Below, in pieces: positions 32,911-40,311 of a stretch of DNA of 50,515 nt (position 1 is its first letter; the number at the start of each line of letters is the position of its first letter). The position numbers and the translations under genes are program-made. The notes below the pieces were generated by a model, which made no database searches, had not been told where the DNA came from, and saw only the letters and a list, made by a program, of their open reading frames with translations. This stretch comes from Pseudomonadota bacterium (GTDB lineage Bacteria > Myxococcota_A > Polyangia > Polyangiales > Polyangiaceae): contig JAEYVE010000162.1 in NCBI GenBank assembly GCA_023432025.1, positions 1 through 50,515 of the forward strand, read 5' to 3'.

Positions 32911-33255
32911 TCAGGCCTTGGCGGCCTTGGCGCGCTTGGCCGCAGCGTCATGCAGATCGACGAGGCGCGGCAGAGGGTACCCGCTGAGACGCGTCTTGAA
33001 GCCTTCGTCCTTCGCGCGCTTCTCGAGCTCGGCGATGGTGGCGACGAGCTTGTCACGGCTGCCGAAGCGCTTCTTCGCGTCCTCGAGCGAGTCGTGCAGG
33101 CGAAGCAGCTTCGCGTTCGAGACGTGCTTCAGGCCCTTGGCCTCGCTCACGCGAGCTAGCCACAGGTCCTTCGTGGCCAGCTTCTCGACGGCCTCGACCA
33201 GTTTTTCCTTGCTACCGAAGCGCTCCTTGACGAGCGCGAGAGGGGTCTTGTTCAT
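32911..33255 (-). CDS. Small basic protein with two internal helical repeats
   Basis: A 114-aa Lys-rich protein made of two related units. Unit 1 contains VKERFGSKEKLVEAVEKL with KLLRLHDSLEDA; unit 2 contains KKRFGSRDKLVATIAEL with PRLVDLHDAAAK, so each has an RFGSxxKLV core and an LHD end, about 50 residues apart. It ends in KRAKAAKA, a Lys/Ala tail that could bind nucleic acid. The family is not recognised. GGAG precedes the ATG. It is divergent from the dipeptide epimerase gene across a 278-bp region. Confidence 0.65.
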   Translation of the reverse strand: MNKTPLALVKERFGSKEKLVEAVEKLATKDLWLARVSEAKGLKHVSNAKLLRLHDSLEDAKKRFGSRDKLVATIAELEKRAKDEGFKTRLSGYPLPRLVDLHDAAAKRAKAAKA

Positions 33256-33533
33256 GGGTGGTCTCCGTACGGCGCCATCGTCCCAAGGACTCGGACGGCG
33301 GGGTTCACCCGACGCACGAGGCCCATCCGGCACCTCTTTGGGAAAGCCCCCACGGCGGGACAGCCGGGGCTCCCCTTGGACCCAGGTCCAAAAGGGGCCG
33401 AGTCCCTAGCAATCCGCCGGGGTGGGGGCAAGCCGCCCCGCCGTCGCGCCTCGCCGGCCCTGGTCCCCACCGTTGGCCTCGCGACGTCCCCCGCCCTACG
33501 GTGCCCCGCGGCGCTACGCACCGGAGGCCCCCC

Positions 33534-34616
33534 ATGTCCACGACCCGACTCCGTTCCTTGAGCTACTCGCCGCTCGACGTGCCGCTCCGCGAGCCCTTCG
33601 GGATCGCGACCGGCGCGCAAACCGTGGCCGCCAACGTGCTCGTCCAAGTGGAGCTCGAGGACGGCACCGTGGGGCTGGGCGAGGCCGCCCCTTTCCCCGC
33701 CGTGAGCGGAGAAACCCAGGCTGCCGTGCTCGCCGCACTGCCGAGCGCCGAACGAGCGCTCCAAGGTCACGACGCAGCGCGCTACCGCCCCGCCTGCGCC
33801 GCTGTGCGCGAGGCGCTGAGCCACCTGCCGAGCGCGCTATGCGCAGTAGAAATGGCCCTCTTGGACGCGCTCGGGAAGAGTCATGGCGTCTCCTTGTGGA
33901 GCTTCTTCGGCGGCGCGGAAACCACGCTCCTCACCGACATCACCATCCCCACGGGCGACGTCGCGCACGCGCGCGCCGCTGCGCGCCGCGCGCAGGAAGC
34001 CAACTTTTCCGCCCTGAAGATCAAGGTCGGCGGCGCAGCGCTCGACGAAGACGCCGAGCGCGTCCGCGCCGTCCACGCCACCGCACCGAACGCAGAGCTC
34101 ATCTTGGACGCCAACGCCGCGCTCAGCGCCACGGACGCGCTCTGGCTCCTCACGGAGCTCGGCCCCGCGCGCTCGCGCGTCGTGCTCTACGAGCAGCCCA
34201 CGGCGCGCGACGACTTGGACGGCCTGGCGCAAGTGGAGCGCGACGGTCGCGTCCCCGTGGCGGCCGACGAGAGCGCGCGCAGCGCGAGCGAGGTGGCGCG
34301 TATCGCGCGACTGGGCGCGGCGAGCGTCATCAACGTCAAGACGGCGAAGACCGGCCTCGTCGAAGCGTGGGAAATGATAGCGACCGCGCGGAGTCATGGC
34401 CTTCAGCTCATGATCGGCGGCATGGTGGAAACGGAGCTCTCCATGAGCACCTCGGCGTGCCTCGCCGCCGGCATCGGCGGCTTTCGTTTCGTCGACCTCG
34501 ACACGCCGCTCTTCATGGGTCCGCGGCCGCTCTGCGGCGGCTTCGTCCAGCACGGACCGCGACTCGACGTGTCCGCCATCGACGCCGGGCACGGCGTGGA
34601 GGTCACGTGGCCCTGA
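33534..34616 (+). CDS. Dipeptide epimerase (L-Ala-D/L-Glu epimerase type, enolase superfamily)
   Basis: A 360-aa enolase-superfamily enzyme. The catalytic LKIKVGG (K-x-K), metal ligands in LDANAAL, YEQPT and AADESA, and the second base in NVKTAKTG are all present, with a C-terminal DLDTPLFMGP that caps the site as in dipeptide epimerases. It probably epimerises L-Ala-D-Glu or related dipeptides from murein recycling; specificity is not certain. GGAGG lies 6 nt before the ATG. yaeQ overlaps its 3' end by 10 nt. Confidence 0.9.
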   Translation: MSTTRLRSLSYSPLDVPLREPFGIATGAQTVAANVLVQVELEDGTVGLGEAAPFPAVSGETQAAVLAALPSAERALQGHDAARYRPACAAVREALSHLPSALCAVEMALLDALGKSHGVSLWSFFGGAETTLLTDITIPTGDVAHARAAARRAQEANFSALKIKVGGAALDEDAERVRAVHATAPNAELILDANAALSATDALWLLTELGPARSRVVLYEQPTARDDLDGLAQVERDGRVPVAADESARSASEVARIARLGAASVINVKTAKTGLVEAWEMIATARSHGLQLMIGGMVETELSMSTSACLAAGIGGFRFVDLDTPLFMGPRPLCGGFVQHGPRLDVSAIDAGHGVEVTWP

Positions 34617-35158
34617 CCGCGACCATGTACCGCTTCGCCGTCACGCTGTCGGACGTCACCCGCGGGGTGTACACCGAGCTCGATTTGCGCGCGGCGCGCC
34701 ACCCGTCCGAGAGCTTTCGCTACCTGATGACGCGCACGCTCGCCTACTGCCTCTCCTACGAAGAGGGCATCACCTTCAGCAAGGGAGGCATCTCTCAAAC
34801 GGACGAGCCGCCCGTATCCATCCGCGACGCCACCGGCGCGCTCACCGCGTGGATCGACGTGGGCGCCCCCTCCGCCGAACGCTTGCACAAGGCTGCCAAG
34901 GCCGCGCCGCGCGTGGCGCTGTACTCGAGCACCGAGCCCGCGCTCCTCCGCAAGGAAGCGGCGTCACGCCCCATCCATCGCCTCGAGGACATCGAGCTCT
35001 ACGTTCTTGCGCCAGCGTTCTTGGACGCTCTCGAGAGCCACGTCGACCGCAACACCAGCTTCGAGGTGGTCCGAAGCGACGGGCGACTCTATTTCACCGT
35101 CGACGGCCACATGAGCGAGACCGCGCTCGAGCGTGAGTCGCTCGTGAGCCCCGCCTAA
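34607..35158 (+). CDS. yaeQ: YaeQ family protein
   Basis: A 183-aa protein. The GTG start at 34607 is preferred to the ATG at 34625 because it gives MALTATMYRF, matching the MALKAT start of E. coli YaeQ, and GGAGG lies 4 nt upstream. Further family features are LRAARHPSESFRYLMTRTLAYCLSYEEGITFSKGGISQTDEP and an RLHKAAKAA segment. YaeQ has a PD-(D/E)xK-nuclease-like fold of unknown role. The start lies inside the epimerase gene (10-nt overlap), so the pair is translated together. A strong hairpin follows. Confidence 0.9.
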   Translation: MALTATMYRFAVTLSDVTRGVYTELDLRAARHPSESFRYLMTRTLAYCLSYEEGITFSKGGISQTDEPPVSIRDATGALTAWIDVGAPSAERLHKAAKAAPRVALYSSTEPALLRKEAASRPIHRLEDIELYVLAPAFLDALESHVDRNTSFEVVRSDGRLYFTVDGHMSETALERESLVSPA

Positions 35159-35174
35159 ATGAGAGAACGATAGC

Positions 35175-35221
35175 GCGAAGCGCCGCTCCCTTTCGGGAGC
35201 GACGCTTCGCCGTTCGCTTTT
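35175..35221 (+). terminator. Rho-independent-type terminator after yaeQ
   Basis: An 8-bp outer stem (35175-35182 with 35203-35210), one mismatch, then a 7-bp inner stem (35184-35190 with 35195-35201) around a TTTC loop. CGTTCGCTTTT follows, giving a short T-run at 35218-35221. It lies 16 nt after the yaeQ stop and also faces the convergent small gene. Confidence 0.65.
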
Positions 35222-35243
35222 ACCCGAACGTGTCAGTCAGCGC

Positions 35244-35630
35244 TTAGTGAGGGCGCTTCGGACCTTTGCCCGGCTTCTGCGGGTCGTTGTCCGAGCCCAT
35301 GTTGCGCACGACGGCGTCGCCGGAGACGTTGTCACCAACGTCCGCGCTGGCGAGCGCGTTACACAGCCGCGGCCAGATGGCGCGCAAGCCGGCCTCGACC
35401 TGCTTGGGCTTGATGCCAAACGTACGGGCCAGCTCCTGCGTGTCCAGGTGACGGAACGCTCCGTTCGGATCGCTCGCCTGAACGCGGCCGGCCCGGATGT
35501 GAGCGCCCAAGGAGACCGCCGCTTGATTCAGCAGATCCCGCGACTTGGCCGGATTGAGGCCCGTCTGACCCGCGATGTCACGGCTCAGACTCGTCGCACG
35601 CTCGCCCAGAATGGCTTCGATGTTGTGCAT
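35244..35630 (-). CDS. Small protein of unknown function (DUF937-like appearance)
   Basis: A 128-aa soluble protein. The first ~50 residues (MHNIEAILGERATSLSRDIAGQTGLNPAKSRD..) resemble the start of DUF937 proteins in length and helix pattern, but the match is weak. The last ~25 residues are polar and basic (GKGPKRPH). AGAGGA lies just before the ATG, supporting the start. It is convergent with yaeQ; upstream is a 475-bp gap without a gene. Confidence 0.6.
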   Translation of the reverse strand: MHNIEAILGERATSLSRDIAGQTGLNPAKSRDLLNQAAVSLGAHIRAGRVQASDPNGAFRHLDTQELARTFGIKPKQVEAGLRAIWPRLCNALASADVGDNVSGDAVVRNMGSDNDPQKPGKGPKRPH

Positions 35631-36105
35631 TGTGGTTCCTCTCTTCTAGCGATTCCCGTTGACGACAGACTCACCGGAGGCAAGCCCCGCAACGGAGTGT
35701 TCGCACCTCATGAGCGTGACACCGCCCACGACCCCGCGCTCGTCCCAAGGTGACATTCGACAGGGGCATTTTCGACGCGAACGACAGAGCGGCAGCGAGT
35801 CCGCGTCATGCCCATGCTCATTGATAGTGAATCATGAGCTTCTCATTCGTACCTCCGTTCCAGCGACGGAGCGTCACGCGCTTGTCGAAGGCCCCGGGTG
35901 CTCGCTGGGCTAGCCGCCCGCTCGGCAGCCCGCGTGCGGCGAGATGGCTCACCAGGCGCCACTTCCGCCGCGTGGCCCTACCCACCCCTCACCTCGCCGG
36001 CCGCGTCAGCCCACGCGGCGCTAGCTCCTGGCCGGGCGACGCGCCATCCAGCCTGAACGGCTACCTCCCTTAGCCGTCACCTCCGAGTCGCGCTACGAGG
36101 CGCCA
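35631..36105. other. 475-bp intergenic region without a clear gene
   Basis: Lies between a minus-strand small gene and the divergent pseudouridine synthase gene. It contains a notably AT-rich island at about 35811-35850 with an ATGAG-CTT-CTCAT inverted repeat. Small open frames here look compositional. It could hold promoters for both flanking genes or an unrecognised RNA. Confidence 0.55.
35834..35846. promoter_or_regulatory. Inverted repeat ATGAG-CTT-CTCAT (possible operator)
   Basis: A perfect 5-bp inverted repeat around CTT in an AT-rich island of an otherwise very GC-rich region; a direct copy of CTCATT lies about 25 nt upstream. It may be a regulator site. Confidence 0.25.
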
Positions 36106-37098
36106 ATGAGCGCCTCAAAGCCGCCCGGCCCGGGCCCTGCGCTACCGAGCTCCGGTTCGTGGACCATTTCCGAAGCGCTCGACGGCGCGCGCCTCGATCG
36201 TGCGCTGCGCGAGCTGGTCGGCGACGTGAGCTGGAACGTCGTGCGCCGCGCCATCGAGACGGGGAAGGCGCGCCTCGACGGCGCCACGACCACGGACTCG
36301 GGCGCGCTCGTAAGCCAAGGTCAAACGCTCGACCTGATCATGAGTGCGCCCCGCTCGGGCGTCGACAAGAGCTCGCGCTCCGTCCGCCTGGCGCAGGATG
36401 CGTTGGTGTACGTGGACTCGCAGGTCGTCGTCGTCGAAAAGCCTGCTGGCGTCGCCACCGTGCCCTTCGAAGACTCCGAGCGAGACACCCTCGACGCCTT
36501 GGTCGCGGAGCTCGTCAGTCGCGGCACGGGGGCGCGTCCTCGCCCGCTCGGCGTCGTACACCGGCTCGACAAGGAGACGTCGGGGCTCCTCGTTTTCGCT
36601 CGCACGCCGCACGCGCTTCGACACCTCAAGAACCAGTTCCGTTTTCATACGACGTCGCGTCGCTACCTCGCGCTCGCGCACGGCCCGGTCATGTCCGGCA
36701 CCATCTCGAGCCGCCTCATTCAAGATCGCGGCGACGGGCGGCGCGGCTCGACTCACTCGCAGGAGCTCGGCCGGGAAGCCATCACGCACGTGCGCGCGCT
36801 CGAGCACTTCCATGCGGCGACGCTCGTCGAATGCCGCCTGGAGACGGGGCGCACTCACCAAATTCGCATTCACCTCGCCGAGCGCGGTCACCCTCTCCTC
36901 GGCGAACGCGTGTACTCCAAAGGGTTCACCGCACCGCTCCTGCCCGCGCCGCGCATTCTCTTGCACGCTGCCGCGCTCGGCTTCACGCATCCGACCAGCG
37001 AGCAACCGCTCTTCTTCGAATCGGCGCCGCCAGCGGACTTCGCGGCTGCCCTCGCCTCGCTGCGAAGCGCGGCGCGCCAGAAAGCCACGCCCCGATGA
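36106..37098 (+). CDS. RluA-family pseudouridine synthase
   Basis: Isomerises uridine to pseudouridine in rRNA or tRNA. The 330-aa protein has an S4-like N-terminal domain (LDGARLDRALRELVGDVSWNVVRRAIETGKARLDG), then the catalytic domain with VVEKPAGVATVP, the active-site VHRLDKETSGLLVFA (catalytic Asp) and LETGRTHQIRIHLAERGHPLLGE. It looks like RluC/RluD-type, but the target position is not predictable. GAGG lies upstream of the ATG. The stop overlaps the next start as ATGA. Confidence 0.92.
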   Translation: MSASKPPGPGPALPSSGSWTISEALDGARLDRALRELVGDVSWNVVRRAIETGKARLDGATTTDSGALVSQGQTLDLIMSAPRSGVDKSSRSVRLAQDALVYVDSQVVVVEKPAGVATVPFEDSERDTLDALVAELVSRGTGARPRPLGVVHRLDKETSGLLVFARTPHALRHLKNQFRFHTTSRRYLALAHGPVMSGTISSRLIQDRGDGRRGSTHSQELGREAITHVRALEHFHAATLVECRLETGRTHQIRIHLAERGHPLLGERVYSKGFTAPLLPAPRILLHAAALGFTHPTSEQPLFFESAPPADFAAALASLRSAARQKATPR

Positions 37099-37637
37099 CG
37101 CTCAATCCGTACCAAGCACCGTCGCTCGCCGCAGAAGCGGCGCGCGTCCCGGAGCTCGCCCTTCGCGGGGAGCTCTACGTCGACGGCGACGACGTCGTCG
37201 CGCCCCGCCTCGGCGCGCAGTTTCCCGATCGCTGCGTAGTGTGCAACCAGCCGGCGGCCGGCTACCGCCTCGAGCAGAGACTCGGCTGGCACCCGCGCTG
37301 GGTCTACGTGCTCATCCTGAGTCCGTTCATCTACGTCATCGTGTCGCTCCTCACGCGGAGGCGCGCCCGCTTGAGCATTGGACTGTGCCCCCTGCACCGG
37401 CAGCGCCGAACGCTCGGGCGCGTCGTCGGCGTCTGCCTCATCGCTCTCGGCAGCGCCAGCTGCGCGGTGGCCAGCGGCGCGCGCTCGGCCGAGCTCGCCC
37501 TCCCGCTGTCCATGGCGCTCATGCTCCTCGGCGTCCTCGTCGGGGCGCTCATGAGTCGCACCGTAACGACGCGACACATCGACGCGGAGGACGTCCGCAT
37601 CAGGACCGGTCGAGCTTTCCTCGATTCGCTCCGTTGA
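37095..37637 (+). CDS. Small membrane protein with Cys motif, unknown function
   Basis: A 180-aa protein. The N-terminal soluble part has FPDRCVVCNQPA (C-x2-C), followed by two to four hydrophobic helices (VLILSPFIYVIVSLL, VVGVCLIALGSASCAVA, PLSMALMLLGVLVGALM), with LCPLHRQRR between them possibly completing a metal site. A polar tail ends it. I do not recognise the family; similar short proteins with a C-x2-C followed by two TM pairs are common in myxobacteria. Its ATG overlaps the pseudouridine synthase stop. Confidence 0.65.
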   Translation: MTLNPYQAPSLAAEAARVPELALRGELYVDGDDVVAPRLGAQFPDRCVVCNQPAAGYRLEQRLGWHPRWVYVLILSPFIYVIVSLLTRRRARLSIGLCPLHRQRRTLGRVVGVCLIALGSASCAVASGARSAELALPLSMALMLLGVLVGALMSRTVTTRHIDAEDVRIRTGRAFLDSLR

Positions 37638-37709
37638 GCCCAAGCCGTCCCGGGCGCCGCGTAACCCTCCGTTTTCTTTCGCCGCACCCCATGCTACCGC
37701 CGGGCCGCC

Positions 37710-39191
37710 ATGAGCTCTTCGGCCCCGTCCGCTCCCGCTCGCCCCGTCCGCGTCCGCTTCGCCCCCTCGCCGAGCGGCTATTTGCACATCGGAGGCGCCC
37801 GCACCGCGCTCTTCAACTGGCTGTGGGCGCGCAGCCAAGGCGGAAAGTTCCTGCTTCGCATCGAGGACACGGACCAAGAGCGCTCCAGCTTGGAGAGCGT
37901 GCGCGCCATTTTGGACGCCATGCGCTGGCTCGGCCTGGATTGGGACGAGGGCCCGGAGGTGGGCGGAGACTACGGCCCGTACTTCCAGAGCGACCGCAAG
38001 CTGCGTTACCGCGAGGCCGTCGAAGACCTCATTCGCCTGGGAAAGGCGTACCGCTGCTTTTGCACCCAAGAAGAGCTGGACGCGCAGCGCGAAGCGCTCA
38101 AGGCCAAGGACCCCAAGGCGCAGTTCGTTTACCCCGGCACGTGCCGCAACAGACAAGATCAACCCGATCTGCCGCACGTGGTCCGCTTCAAGGCACCGAC
38201 GACCGGCGTCACGTCGTTCGACGATCTGGTGTTCGGCGTGATTTCGACGCCGAACGACACCCAGCAGGACTTCGTCATTTTGCGCCGCAACGGCCTGCCG
38301 CTCTACAATTTGGGCGCCGTCGTCGACGACCACGACATGTGCATCACCTTGGTGGCGCGCGGCCGCGACCACATCGGCAACACGCCGCAGCAGGTGCTCT
38401 TGTACGAGGCGTTCGGTTGGGAAACGCCCCAGTTTGCGCATTTGCCAATGATGCTTTCGCCCAAGGGCGAGAAGTTGAGCAAGCGACACGCTTCCGTCAG
38501 CGTCTCCGAGTATCGCGAACAGGGCTACACGGCGATGGGCGTCCTGAATTACCTGGTGCGCTTCGGGTGGTCCTACGGAGATCAGGAAATTTTCTCGCGC
38601 GACGAGCTCATCCAGAAGTTCTCCTGGGACCGGGTGAACAAGAGCGACGGCAAGTTCGACGCGAAAAAGTTCGCGGACGTCGCCTTCGAACATCTGAAGA
38701 CGCCCGCTCTCACTCCGGACGCCGAGTACGTGAAGCTCGCGGCACCGTTCTTGGAGGCCGCCGGCATCGAGAGCCCGTCCGAGGCCAAAATCGCCCAAGC
38801 CCTGCCGCTCATTCGTGAGCGCGCGCGGGATCTGAAGGACGCCGCGCACCACCTGGATTTCTACTTCCGTGAGCCTCCGACGCTCGACGAAAAGGCGGCC
38901 GCCAAGTTCTTGGTCGCTGGCGCCGAGGCGCACCTGGGGGCGCTCGCCGACCGCTACGCGAACGTGAGCGACTGGACGCCCTCGGTGCTCGAGGCGACGC
39001 TCACGGACTACGTGACGGCCCAGGGCCTCGAAATGAAGGTGGTGGCCCAACCCGTGCGCGTCGCGCTGTCTGGCCGCTCCGCGAGCCCGGGTCTCTACGA
39101 CGTGATGCACGTGCTGGGGAAGGACGTCACCGTGGCCCGGCTCCGGCGCGGCGCGGCGCTCTGCCGTAAACAAGCGGCCCCTGCGAGCTGA
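37710..39191 (+). CDS. gltX: Glutamyl-tRNA synthetase
   Basis: Charges tRNA-Glu. The 493-aa class I synthetase has SPSGYLHIGGARTALFNW (HIGH equivalent, about 21-37) and GEKLSKRHASVSV (KMSKS equivalent, near 255-267), with DTDQERSS in the catalytic domain and an alpha-helical anticodon-binding half at the C-terminus. A ~12-residue Ser/Pro/Ala-rich extension precedes the conserved start. Whether it also charges tRNA-Gln for amidation cannot be told. It is followed after 11 nt by the CPBP protease gene. Confidence 0.96.
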   Translation: MSSSAPSAPARPVRVRFAPSPSGYLHIGGARTALFNWLWARSQGGKFLLRIEDTDQERSSLESVRAILDAMRWLGLDWDEGPEVGGDYGPYFQSDRKLRYREAVEDLIRLGKAYRCFCTQEELDAQREALKAKDPKAQFVYPGTCRNRQDQPDLPHVVRFKAPTTGVTSFDDLVFGVISTPNDTQQDFVILRRNGLPLYNLGAVVDDHDMCITLVARGRDHIGNTPQQVLLYEAFGWETPQFAHLPMMLSPKGEKLSKRHASVSVSEYREQGYTAMGVLNYLVRFGWSYGDQEIFSRDELIQKFSWDRVNKSDGKFDAKKFADVAFEHLKTPALTPDAEYVKLAAPFLEAAGIESPSEAKIAQALPLIRERARDLKDAAHHLDFYFREPPTLDEKAAAKFLVAGAEAHLGALADRYANVSDWTPSVLEATLTDYVTAQGLEMKVVAQPVRVALSGRSASPGLYDVMHVLGKDVTVARLRRGAALCRKQAAPAS

Positions 39192-39202
39192 GCACGCACC
39201 GC

Positions 39203-40153
39203 ATGCTCGCGCCGTTCCAAGACATTCCGTTCCCCACGCCGCGCTTGCCCGAGGTGTCGGCGTGGCAAGCGTTCGTCGACTACCCCGTGGTGCGGGCGCT
39301 CGCGCCGCTCCCGGTCTTGCTGCTCATCGCCCCCGTCATCTGGGCGTTCTTTCGGAAGAGCTGGCAAGAAATCGAGGTCGAGAGCCGCGAGCTGCGGGCG
39401 CGCCAAGACGGCGCCATCGACTATCGCCCGGCCGTCGCCTTCACGCTCGTGGCCATCGTTCTCACGCTGCACGAGTACTTCGGCGGCCGGGGTTTCTACG
39501 AGGACGTGATTCGCCCGGTGCTCGCCGACATGAACGGCGGCAAGGGTTGGACGCATCTCGCGCGCTACGACGAGCTGCTCAGCTACGCGTGGTGGTCGGG
39601 CGCGCGCGTGCTCGGCTACGTGCTGGTGCCGCTCGTCACGTGGAAGCTTCTTTTTCCCGGAGACAGCGTGCTCGACATGGGCCTCCGGGTGAAGGGCTTC
39701 TGGAGCCACGCTTGGATTTACGCGCTCTGCCTCGTGGTGGTGATCGGCGCCATGGCCGTGGTGGCCCGTCAAAAAGACTTTTTGACGTACTACCCGTTCT
39801 ACAAGCAGAGCAGCCGCTCGTGGTCGGACTTCCTGATGTGGGAAGCCATGTACTTCGCGCAGTTCTTCGCGCTCGAGTTCTTCTTCCGCGGCTGGCTGCT
39901 CTCCGTCACGCGCTCGGCGCTGGGCGTGTCCGCCATCTTCGCCATGGCGCTGCCCTACTGCATGATCCACTACGGCAAGCCCTACCTGGAGGCGCACGCC
40001 GCCATCGTGGCGGGCGTCGTGCTGGGCTCGCTCGCCATGCGCACGCGCAGCATGTACGCCGGCTTTCTGGTGCACATCTCGGTGGCGTTCTTGATGGACC
40101 TCTTCGCGCTCCACTCGCGCGACGCGCTGCCCACCCAGTGGTGGCCGAGCTGA
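39203..40153 (+). CDS. CPBP-family intramembrane metalloprotease
   Basis: A 316-aa multi-spanning membrane protein with the three CPBP/Rce1 motifs: EFFFRG (E225, R229), IHYGKP (H256) and VHISVAFLMD (H291, D299). The first motif has a single Glu (LEFFFR) where many members have Glu-Glu; catalysis still needs testing. About seven to eight TM segments are present, including an extra N-terminal one near 35-50 and helices at 78-92 and 170-188 that lengthen the usual domain. CPBP proteases cleave prenylated or membrane peptides; the bacterial substrates are mostly unknown. It lies 11 nt after gltX. Confidence 0.82.
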   Translation: MLAPFQDIPFPTPRLPEVSAWQAFVDYPVVRALAPLPVLLLIAPVIWAFFRKSWQEIEVESRELRARQDGAIDYRPAVAFTLVAIVLTLHEYFGGRGFYEDVIRPVLADMNGGKGWTHLARYDELLSYAWWSGARVLGYVLVPLVTWKLLFPGDSVLDMGLRVKGFWSHAWIYALCLVVVIGAMAVVARQKDFLTYYPFYKQSSRSWSDFLMWEAMYFAQFFALEFFFRGWLLSVTRSALGVSAIFAMALPYCMIHYGKPYLEAHAAIVAGVVLGSLAMRTRSMYAGFLVHISVAFLMDLFALHSRDALPTQWWPS

Positions 40154-40311
40154 GGGCCCGCCGCGCCGGGCCCAAGGGCGCTCACGGCGCTGGCGCCGCG
40201 GGCGCGGCAGCTCCTGACCGAGACGTTTCGGCCCCAATCCTCTGCACGGCTCCCTGGAAAGAGCCCCAGATTGCTCGCCTGGCAGCGGTAAGCTAAGGGC
40301 AGCCCGAACTC

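Noticed and set aside
36888..39173. About 760-codon minus-strand open frame across the pseudouridine synthase gene and gltX
   Set aside because: Antisense to strongly supported genes on both ends; composition is typical of a G/C-bias artefact.
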